From: Oryzias latipes
Lineage: Eukaryota; Chordata; Actinopteri; Beloniformes; Adrianichthyidae
Assembly: GCF_002234675.1 (NCBI RefSeq)
Contig: NC_019866.2
Span: 10,507,261-10,571,260, forward strand
DNA length: 64,000 nt
Direction: 5' to 3'
Under the pieces are notes generated by a model. It searched no databases. It saw only the letters and a list, made by a program, of their open reading frames with translations, and had not been told where the DNA came from. The translations under genes and the position numbers were made by a program. Below are positions 45,884-55,900 of the stretch, one piece after another. Each line of letters opens with the position of its first letter. Positions within the stretch are counted from its first letter, which is position 1.

Positions 45884-48578
45884 ATGAAGAGGACACTCAT
45901 ATTTCTTTTCCTGGGTGGTAAGTACAACATTCTGTTTATCTGTGTGAATTTTCAAGGGCCTTATTGAAGTAATGTGAACATGTTGCCATGTGTTCTAGGT
46001 GCTTTTAGCAGCTCCTGGGTGGTGGAATATCCACAGAAAGAGACTTGTGCTCCAAAAGGATCGTCTGTGATCCTCCAGTGTTCATACAATTATTCTGATT
46101 CAGAGATCGTAGAAAGTGTAAAATGGGGTCACAAAGAAAATTTTTTTCACGGCCCTTTCGTTTATGACAGTGAATCAAACAAGACCTCGTCACGCTTTAC
46201 ATACAGTGGCGACAAAAAGCATAACTGTTCATTGACAATAGACAAGGTGGAGCTGGGCGACGCAGGAAAATATGCCTTTAGATTCATCACAAACTCTGAC
46301 AAATTTACTGGTGAGGATGGCATAATGCTCAAGATTGGCGGTGAGTTTATTTTGTTGTGAATTCTAAACTGCAATGCCAGATAATTTTCTTTTCATTTTA
46401 CAATCAAAAATGCCTGTGTTTTTATTTTTAGATTTGAATATTGCTTTTAATAAGGCAAAAGGGAATGAGGTCATCAAAGGAGGCGATTCGGCGAGTCTTA
46501 CCTGCACCAGTAGCTGTGATGGTGGAGAACCATCACAGTTTATGTGGTTAAAGGATGGAAAAGTTATAAAGAAAGGACCTGTGCTAAATCTAACAGACAT
46601 GTCCTTCAAACACTCTGGAGATTACTGCTGTACGTATAACGGTGCAACTTCAGGAGTCACAACGATTAATGTTGAATGTGAGTAAAAACAGGAACAATGT
46701 TTGGAGAAACTACATCACAAAGGGTTTTATTAAATAATCTTTCCAGTTTAATGGAATAATTTGCTGACGTCTCCTCATTTCTTGCAGTTGGACCTAAGAA
46801 CACCACCGTGAAGGTTTTTCCGTCAGAAGACGTAGATGCTGGGACCAATGTCACGCTGATCTGCAGCAGCCATGCTAACCCTCTGGTGATGAATTATACT
46901 TGGTTTAAAAAGCACGGGACAAACGTAACGGTTCTCGGGGAACACCACATATATTATTTTGAGAAATCTTCTCAAATGGACGATGACCAGTACTTTTGCC
47001 GAGCCACCAACAAGCATGGCAGCTGCAACTCCTCTGCTGTCACCATCAAAATTAAAGGTAAACAATCACATCGGTTTGAATTAAAAAGTGTAGTTTGCAA
47101 CTATTCAGATACATTCACAACAGTTGCTTTAAGGCTTATAAATAGATTTACACAGTTTATCTTTGACGTCTTTATACATATTTAAACATAACTAAGGGTT
47201 AATTTTGAGCTGAAAGCCATTCATGTTGGGCTGACTTTGATCAAACATTATGATGCAGTAGAAGCAAATCTAAAAAAAAGAATGTCAGAGATAATTGGTT
47301 ATTGCCTTCTTTCTTTTTCTTCCAATAAATATGAAAAATTGACCATTGGCCATGAAGTGGGTTATGCTGCCCACACTCTGTGATACCTGAGGGGGTTTTG
47401 TACTCGGTTAAATTATACTTCACTGACACAAGCCTTGGGTCGTAACATTTGAAAGTGCCTCATTGGAATGCTGGATCACCATGACCCAAGAGTTACACAA
47501 AAGGAAACTCAGTTGACGGTAAAACTTTAGAAATAAATAAAGATGATGGGCTACACTGTGTTTAACTCCGTGTTAATCCACATTTATGGAATTGCCTTTC
47601 CTAAATAAAAGGTTTTATTAATCCTTGCATAAACTACTGTGTGCTAAGAGTTGCACTTCATTCTAACTAAAGTTTTGTGTTCTTTTCTTAGTCCACCCGG
47701 GATTATTTAGCACTAAACTCATCGTCATATTGACTTGTGCTGTGATTCTCGTGTTCCTTGTTGTGATCGCAGTTGCAGCCAAGAACAGGTATAGGCGACA
47801 TTCCTGCACAGTGAGGTCTCACATGTAAGAAATGTGAGATTAAAAAAAGAAAAAAATCGGTATCTTTTGCAGATTTAGCAAAAACAGGACCACGTCGACG
47901 GAAACTGACTGTGAGGAAGAGACGCAGGTGAGCTTATCGTTACCGCCTGCAGAGAGCTCTGACTGCTTTCACATGTAAGCAGTAAATGTGTGCAGGAGAA
48001 GATTCCTGTATGTATAAAGCAATTTACAAAAAAAAAAAAAAAACACAAAAAAAAAACCCCAGAGTGCACTCTCTGTTGTCATCAGCATCAGATACACTTT
48101 TTTCCTTGTCGCCCTTGTCTCTTATGTTGTTATTCTGAACAGAATCTTGTAAAAACACAGTCCTGATCCCTTCCTTTTAAGGATAGTGTCTATGTCAACT
48201 TGCCTGCGAGCCGGTCACAAGAAGAGATTCCAACTGAGTCAAATTTTGTTTATACGCCGGTTCAAGTCAACAGGAGATCTGACATGTAAGATACTTTTAC
48301 AACAAAATTTGTTTTTTTCTGAGTAATTTATGCTTCATCAGAGGAACCCGCCCCTCCTTTCATCACCTGCAGGGTGCAGCAGACGAACGACTATGACGAA
48401 AGCGACTCAGTGATTTACAGCGTAGTGTGCAGGTAAAGTTCATCCAGCAAACATTTCATTAATAACTGTTTGCTTAAGGCAGCTGCAGTGCAAACACATT
48501 TTGTTTTTTCTTTTCAGACCCCAGCCGCTAAAGCTTTCCTATGTTGAGCCTTTGAGACATCAAACAACCTCATTTTGA
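45884..48578 (+). CDS. Siglec/CD22-like inhibitory receptor with three Ig domains and two ITIMs
   Basis: Type I membrane receptor, probably of leukocytes. Exons: 45884-45917, 45999-46340, 46432-46677, 46788-47057, 47692-47788, 47873-47927, 48182-48285, 48373-48432, 48518-48578; all in frame, 422 residues. Signal peptide from residue 1 to about 16; V-set domain about 17-125; two C2-type domains about 126-208 and 209-297; membrane helix 307-327. The V domain has Cys28, Cys39 and Cys88 and 'Y-A-F-R106-F'. This is the Siglec pattern: an extra Cys for a link to domain 2, an in-sheet disulfide, and the F-strand Arg that binds sialic acid. Domain 2 has the partner-like 'C-T-S-S-C'. Cytoplasmic ITIMs are SVYVNL (Tyr352, also YxN for Grb2) and VIYSVV (Tyr398), which predict SHP-1/2 recruitment. 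Fish carry many such genes, annotated CD22-like; the exact orthologue is unknown. AATAAA at 48685-48690. Confidence 0.88.
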
Positions 48579-48684
48579 GTGATGGTGTTGCATCCAAAAA
48601 ATCTATTTTTGAGTAAACAAAAGGACTTTCGTTCTTAAATGTGTAAAAATGTAGATATGTTGGTAGTTTCTATAGATTTATGGA

Positions 48685-48690
48685 AATAAA
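48685..48690 (+). terminator. Polyadenylation signal of the Ig receptor gene
   Basis: AATAAA about 110 bases after the stop codon and followed by T/GT-rich DNA. Confidence 0.65.
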
Positions 48691-50246
48691 TCATTGTTAT
48701 TTGTTCCCACTTTTGGTTCAGCGCAAAAAAAGAAGTTTCTTCTTCTTTGTCTCATAACACATAAAAGTTTGATTTCCAGTAAAACTGTAAAATATACATT
48801 TGAAGAACAGTTGCATTAAGTTAACAGTTGCTCTCACTGTGGTTGGACCCAGGGTTCGTACCACGCTGGGCCACTCCTCTTTTTTTCTGCCCCCTATGAC
48901 AGGAATGAGTTGCAGAAAACCTTAGTTACATGCCCTGGTCTCCTTAGCTGCCTTTAAGACATCTTTAATGGATGTGGTTTGTGATGAATGCAGATGTTTT
49001 TACTTGTTTTAATTGGTCTCCCTCTATCTTTTAATTAGAAACATTAACTTAGTGCCTTCTGTAGACTTTTTATTTTAAATATGGACGGGGGAATATGTCC
49101 TGTTTATTTGTTTGCAACTTTGTCATTGTGTTGGATTGTGGCTGCAAACTCAGGTCGTCGTTGTAAACGAGAAAATGTTTTTAATCGACCTAACTAAATA
49201 AATAAAGGTTTTAACTAGCTAACTAGCTATCAAGTCAATAATATTAACAGAGATGCCCATCATAGCCACAAATCATATTATGTTTCTTTTATTATTGACA
49301 AATCCAACACTCAATAAACAGCAGCTGATGAAAAATGCTAATTTATTTTTTAAGAAAAATGGCAATTTCCTGGTTTAGAAACTAACATGAGCCCCACAAA
49401 GAGTTTATGAGCAATGCACATAAGATGTACATGACATTAGATCCAGCAAAAAAAAGAGTTTATAGCATTTTCAAACCTAGCAGAGTCTCCACAGAGACGT
49501 GCTGCATTGCTGCACGAATTCATGCAAAGGAAACTACATCCTTGTGTTTCTGAAATTAAGGACTTTTAAAAAGAGCATTGTGTTTGTCACAAATACTTTT
49601 TGCACTGAAGGAAATCAACTCATATGACATTTTTGTTTTAATGCAATGCATCTGTATTTTGAAATTGTATTTTCATGTGCATTTTAACAAAACAACCTAA
49701 TGTTGGTAATTGCTTAACTTTTAAAGTGGGGTGTAGTCTATAGTATAATACATATAATGGTACACCAAATTCATTTTTGCACAACCTTTTAACTTTTGTG
49801 TTTTAATCTTTTGCATTTTTTTCTTTTTTGAGTCGGTTGAAAAACAAAAACCTCAGCAATGAAAAAAAGGCAACTTCTCTAGGTTGCCCTGATTTTTGTA
49901 TTTTTTTCTCATGGGAACTATTGGGTGAAATAGCTCTGAGACGCGTTGTTTACTGCATGTGTGTCACTGAGAGACTCACTCTGGATTTCCCCTGTCCCTT
50001 CTTTTTTTCTATGTGAATGTTTGATTTTTTGAGCTGTAAATGTCCCTCATATCTTTAGTTCTTTATGGGTCTCAGCTTTTTGATTTTACAGCATTATAAA
50101 GGATCTTGTTTTCATTTTCTTTGTCTTTGAAAATTAATTTCTGTAAAAACTAACAGCCTAAATATGGACCAACTCCTCACTTTCAGTGCAATTTAGGTTT
50201 CCATGGCAAATCCAGACGACATGAAACTTGAAAAGTCAAAGCTGAC

Positions 50247-50289
50247 TTATCTTGCTGAAACACCTTAGATTGGTGTTTCAGCAAGATAA
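50247..50289. repeat. Perfect 18-bp inverted repeat (hairpin)
   Basis: Arms TTATCTTGCTGAAACACC (50247-50264) and its exact reverse complement (50272-50289) are separated by a 7-base loop, TTAGATT. Pairing resumes outside with ACTT/AAGT after a small bulge. It is a noncoding intergenic site; function unknown. Confidence 0.85.
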
Positions 50290-50990
50290 TATAAGTTACT
50301 TTTTCAGATTACCTCTGCTGCCTTGTGTGGAAATGACACATCCTGAAATCCTGGCTGAGTCTGCCCTCTGCCGGCAGTTTGAGAGCATAGCATTTTGACC
50401 TTTTCTAAACTCCTGTCTGTCATCATGAGAGGACTGTAGAGAATGTCCTTACATGGAGGAAGTCATGGTACATTTATTGACAATAAGTACGTTTTCTTTT
50501 ATCCAGTTCTCTCACTTTAAATTTAACAGCTTCATTCTACCAAGATATAGCTTGAAATGTTACAGCAACAATCGTACCATTTTGTTTTTCATATTTTACT
50601 GAATTGAATCCATCGCAGAAGCCGCTGTTTTCTTCACCTTCAATTTAAGATGCTCATTTTTCTATGTTTTAAATGATTAAATGAAGGAGTTTTTATCCAT
50701 GGAGCATTGTCAGGAAATGTGCTGTACAATGAGTTGATGTGCATTATGGGAAAATTCCACTGGAACAAAGTACAAGTAAGAAAATTACACCTCTGCTGCT
50801 TATTTCTGGTTTAATGGTTTAAAGTTATAATAAAAAACAACATCAGAATTATATTCGGAGCTGTTTATATAAGAAATTGGTAGAAATAAAAGTCAATTAT
50901 GCATCAACTCAGTTATGAATTAGTAATCTGAATACTCAGGCAGTTCATGCAAAATCACTAGGTAAATGTTCTCATTTGGTTTCAGTAGAA

Positions 50991-51036
50991 CACAACACAA
51001 CACAACACAACACAACACAACACAACACAACACAAC
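50991..51036. repeat. (CACAA)n pentanucleotide microsatellite
   Basis: Nine uninterrupted CACAA units, about 420 bp upstream of the rnf213 promoter elements. Confidence 0.95.
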
Positions 51037-51459
51037 AGACAGCTACGTTTGATTTATTTTGTTCCCGGTGACACATTCAAACCTTTGGTTTAAATCTAAA
51101 GAACGTTTCTACTCTTCAAGCTTAGTTTTCCTCTTTTTTATTTAATTGAAACTGAAATTTTAGGCAACATTTGTGTTGATTTATGGTTTTAATTGATGTT
51201 TTTTTGTTGTATTTTTCTCTCTAAAACAGGAACAAACAAAATTTCTCTTTGGTTATGGAGCCATAATATTATGACATATTTTAAAAATGATCCTTTCTTC
51301 TGAAAGATAATACATTCATTCTAAAAACAATAATTTGAAATATTAGTTTCCATCTTTGTTACATGACATTACATTCATCTTCAGTTTCGTCGTGTGTTTC
51401 TTGAAAAATTGTAAAAATGACTGATGTGGAACTTCAAAACGGGGAAGTCTGTTTTCGAC

Positions 51460-51470
51460 GAAACGAAACT
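51460..51470 (+). promoter_or_regulatory. Interferon-stimulated response element of rnf213
   Basis: GAAACGAAACT is an exact match to the ISRE core GAAANNGAAACT without its first base spacing ambiguity (GAAA-CGAAACT). It lies just upstream of the predicted noncoding first exon. Mammalian RNF213 is interferon-inducible, so the site fits known regulation. Binding by ISGF3/IRFs is inferred. Confidence 0.65.
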
Positions 51471-51479
51471 ATTACGCGG

Positions 51480-51728
51480 AAATGAATATAGTGAGCTCTT
51501 AAACGCAGGGAGGTTCAGTTCGTCACAACACCAGCAATGGAGATAACCTAGACTTTTACAGGACAAGGCGTGGTGACAATTTTGGTTCAAGCCAAAAAGA
51601 TATGCTTTTCTTCGGAGAACCCTGAAGAGAAAAAACACATCAGAGAGTTGTGTTACGACAACAAAGAGCACAAATCCTGCATGCTGGGAGACCTGTCAGA
51701 CCGCGCTATCACCGGACACGGCCGAGTA
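51480..51728 (+). other. rnf213: Probable noncoding first exon of rnf213
   Basis: Begins downstream of the ISRE and ends at a consensus donor (GGCCGA|GTAAGT). The in-frame ATGs within it either stop after a few codons (around 51538 and 51602) or lead to stops after splicing to the next candidate exons. The long open frame starting near 51570 begins with GTG and has no upstream ATG. It is therefore taken as 5' UTR. The 5' limit is approximate. Confidence 0.5.
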
Positions 51729-52655
51729 AGTTCCACGGTGGTGTGTCTGCAGTGAGTGTCATGTGGCCGTGGGGCACCTGTGCTGCACATGATCTTGTTC
51801 CAGAACATAGGAGAAAGCTACACGTAGCTGCGCGTTTCTGTGTTTTATTTATTTCAAGCTAGTTAGCATTACTGCTCCTTGGGTTTAGCTAGGACGCTAA
51901 TTTAGCCTCTTTTACTGAAGGAGAAAATATTGTATGTTAAAATGTAAAATACTTAGTATGGAAATATCTTTGTATGCTAATTGATTTCGCTGAGAACAGC
52001 AGGAAGTGACTTTATAGGGCTTTTTATAAAGTAAATATGTGGTTGGTTTCACCATAAATTATCTTCGGAAGGGAAAGATGTATCACTCTGTAAAGAAAAA
52101 TCACTTTCATCGATCATTGCAATTGATAATGATAATACAGTAATTTACTACCCTCTTTTCATTTTTTTGTGTTAAAAAATGCATTGTGCATTTTAGGATA
52201 TTTCCTTGTTGTCTTGTTGGATGAAAGAATGCATTAATTACATAAATAACAATGTTACAATTCATTGAAAATGCCAATTGAAAAATGTTTTTCCTGGGCG
52301 TGGCCCAAATGAAAGTAGTTGGCAAACCATGACGGGATTTCATGGTTAAGAAAGTTTCACTTTTGATTCTTAGAACATGAAAAATAGCCATAAAATTAAC
52401 GGCATTTCTCAATATAGCACAAATAAAGCTACATTTTCAACTATATTAAACATAGCTCACATGCCATATGGAAATATGTAAAAAAAAAAAAAAAACATTT
52501 TCTACAGTTTATTCAATAATTTTCTATCCTTTAATTTACATTACATTGTAATATTAAAATACAATAGAAATTTGATGAAACAGATTGGTTTATATTTAAA
52601 TGTCTTCCTTTAAAATCGTTTTTAAAGTGATTTTATTTTTATTTTTCATATTCAG

Positions 52656-52879
52656 GCATGATCTATTTTCATGCATTTTTCTGCTAGAAGACTCACTTTG
52701 CCCTGCAGGACTAAAAAAGTACTTGACAGAAGACGCAGGAGACACTATTGCCAAATATTATTTCTGGTTCCGTCGGGAATTAAACTGTTTGCTGGCCTTT
52801 TTGTTGGGCAAGTCTGTTCAAAGTCCAGATCATGCTATTGCTCAGCTTTGCAGACTTGGGAATACTGAGACCTCTGCTG
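52656..52879 (+). other. Candidate alternative or untranslated exon upstream of the rnf213 start
   Basis: Bounded by a good acceptor ('tttttcatattcag', ending 52655; another, 'ccctgcag', ends at 52708) and a donor GCTG|GTAAAA. It is open throughout in the frame that splices in phase to the next exon (52936). It would add residues ending '...NTETSADRQGLK' before the normal Met. It contains no ATG, and exon 1 supplies none in that phase, so translation through it is unproven. Confidence 0.35.
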
Positions 52880-52952
52880 GTAAAATAAAAGCGAAAGTAA
52901 TGAAAGTTTAATAATAATGAGTGCCTTTTGTACAGATCGCCAAGGCTTGAAG

Positions 52953-55900
52953 ATGAAGTGCTCGGATTGCGGTCACATTATTGTGGAGAAGCAAGCCAAG
53001 TTCTGCAGCAACTGTGGCTTCAGGCTTTCTACCCAACCTGCTACTGCACAGAGTGAGTAAACAAACTCATAAATGCTATATTAGCAAGTACTGAAGTAAT
53101 ATTTATAACTGTATTGTAAAGAAATATTTATAACTGTGTGTGCCCTGAAGAATAGACAATATTAAGGGAAATCTTTTTCTTCATGACATTTCTTTAACGC
53201 AGTCACAGAAAATCCACCTCATCCACAAGTCGCTCATTTGGAAAGTGAAACTCCGATAACAGATTCTCAGAAAAATGACCAGCTGTCTGAAAACAAGGAG
53301 GCCAAGAGGAGTCCCAAACGACACAATGATGAAATGCCCATCTCAAAGAAAAAGGTAAGTTTTGAATCCCAGAGGTTTTTGTGAGCACTGGTGTTGTTTT
53401 AGAGCAGCACCTTTTTTGAGCCATGGACCAGTTTAATGTCAGACAATATTTTACAGACCGGTCTTTTTTTTTTGGCCTCTAGTTTTACTTAACTTGTCAA
53501 AGTGGAAGACAAACAATGAGACATTTTTTTTTGCGTCATTTGGCTTTTAAAGAAAAAAAAATTCAAAAGATAAAAACGTGTATTTTCGAAATATAACTAT
53601 AAACATGAATTCACTGTTTAAGCAACTTTATTAGGAGCATCCTTGTAACATTAGACATAGTTGCTAAATATTATACATTATTATTATAAAAAAAAACATT
53701 TTGAATAAAATAGTTAAATGCAGCTTTCTTTTTTTCCTCACTGACTCTTTTCTGGATAAAGAAACTTTCCAAATACGTTTTTTTTTCTTCCAACTTTGGC
53801 TAATTTGGGTTTTATAAAGTAGCTTTAAGAAAACATGGATGGCTTTAGGACGTGTGGCTGAGTGATTTGACAAGCGTCAAGAATGAGTTAGATCTGGCGG
53901 GAAAATTCCAGTGGTTTGCCAAAATGACTCTAATTATCAGATTATTACGAATAAAACAGAAGAAACGTAGGTAATGTTGTGTTTGACTGCAGCTCGGTAC
54001 CAACTGTCCCAACAACTGATACTGTCCAAGGACCGGGGGGGGGGGGTTGGGGGCCACTCTTTTAGAGTATTTATCATCTTTGTTTGCTTGAAGTTTTGTG
54101 CCGTTTGCCATTGAGCACTCCACTTTGCATACTGCATGTAAAACCATGGGTGTGTTCGAACACCAGATTTTATTCACAGCAAACCAAGAACCAGTTGAAC
54201 CCTTTTTAGTTTGGGTGGTTCATGACTCAAATGTGAATGAATTGTTAATATATATGTATATGTATATATTGTTTCCACAGAAAAAAAAGAGGAAGAAAAG
54301 CAAGAAAAAGAAAGATGGTAGCGTGTCATCAGACCAAGACCAAACTCAGCAGGACTCACTTACGTCTCTAGAAGACAACCAAGAGAAGAGGACGGAGGAT
54401 GGAGGAGACTCTTCTGACAGCTATGATGAGGCAAAAGAGGAAACAGTGGATTCACTCCAGACCCACTCGCTACAGGAGGACCTACCTAGCTCATTAGTTG
54501 CTAGCAACACAGGTTCCCCCTCTGAAGACACAAAACTCACTCAGAAGTCTCCTGGTGAAGCTGAAGAATCTGCAAAAATGAAATGTCAGGAAGGCACAGA
54601 TGAACCTAAAGAGGGAGAGATCAGTGAGGGGAAAGCGGATGATAATCAGACACTCAAATCTGCTGACACTCCAGAGCAACACTCCATCTTAAACAACAAA
54701 AAAACTCCTAAAAGTGATGCAGATAAGGCAGCAGAGGCTGCCACAGATAAAGACCAACAAAGTGCTGGGAAAAAATCCAAAAATAAGCAAGAAACAATCA
54801 CGACAACGCAGTCTGCAGGGGTTCAATCTGCCAATTCTAAGGGAAAACAATCCGGGAATCCCAAAGAGAAGGGCAAAAATCGAAATGATCCACAGCAGAA
54901 AGGAAAGCATCTCAAGGATGAGGAAAACAAGGAAAAAAACCAGACCGATCAGGAACAGAAGAAGAAACATCAAGAGGATCAAAAACAGAAGGAGACCAAT
55001 CAGAACGATCAAAACAAGACAAACAAAAGTCAAAACAAACAAAAAGGAAAAGATCCGCTGACGCATGATGAATCAACATCCGAGGTAACTTCTGGAATAA
55101 GTCTAAAGCAAGCCTGTATACAAAATAAATTTGCAGAATAAATATATTTTTATTATTATTTTTTTTATTGCAGGCTGCCAACGTAGGCAGCAGTGTGGAC
55201 CCAGAGAAAATGGACGTTGAGGAGTCTGGACCCCTTCAGATGTCCTCAGATGATAACAAAGAAGGGAAAGGGGGGAGCACGGAAAACCCCACCAAGGGGA
55301 AAGCTCCACCCCCAAAAACGTAAGTTCTTCTCTTTTTAAGGAATGTTTTCTTACCTCAGCTTTTTATTGAGTTTAACACTTTTCTTCTTTGCTTAGACTG
55401 ACCAACAAGAAGAATCTTGCTGTGAATGAAAGAGTCACCATCTACTTCCACGCCATTCTGTCAAAAGATTTTAAATTTGATCCAGAAAAAGATCAAATTT
55501 TTATAAGAGCAGGGTCGGTCCTTGGGTCATGGAAGGACAATATTGCTGAACTCTTTGTGACCAGGTAATTTAACCGGTAATGTATAGAACACATAGAATA
55601 ATGACTATATAAAATATCCCAAATAAAAGTCTTTTATAAGTATTTTTCTCTTTTGGGAAAGAATAAAATAATTATTTTTACAAAAAGTTTTATTTTTTTT
55701 TACATGTCGGTTTTTGTCTTTATAACTGTTACTTTATAGCATCCTCCATTTATATATTAAAAAAACAAACAAACAAGTGACAAATCTTTATTTTACTTGG
55801 TTGTTAAACTATTTTGGTCCTATCAAATAATCCTTAAATATAACTCTTGTGATTTTTTTTTAAATTGTACATTTTTGCAGGGATTTTAAAGAACATGGGT

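Larger units (their letters stand above)
48720..51380. other. Intergenic DNA between the Ig receptor and rnf213
   Basis: AT-rich. It includes a perfect hairpin at 50247-50289 and a pentanucleotide array at 50991-51036. No exon was recognised in either strand. Confidence 0.5.

Noticed and set aside
48840-48900. 'gggttcgtacc' resembling a tRNA B box
   Set aside because: No A box or cloverleaf could be placed around it.
50750-50765. GGGAAAATTCC as an NF-kB site for rnf213
   Set aside because: Spacing is one base longer than the usual 10-bp site and it lies about 700 bp from the predicted first exon.
51570-51755. Open frame with 'QAKKICFSSENPEEKKHIREL' as the start of rnf213
   Set aside because: It begins with GTG, has an in-frame stop upstream, and splicing in its phase to the downstream exons meets stops at once. 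Treated as 5' UTR.
54689-55181. Hydrophobic minus-strand frames opposite the rnf213 linker exon
   Set aside because: Leu/Phe-rich products are the expected antisense of AAG/GAA-rich codons; the plus strand is in frame with the conserved exons on both sides.
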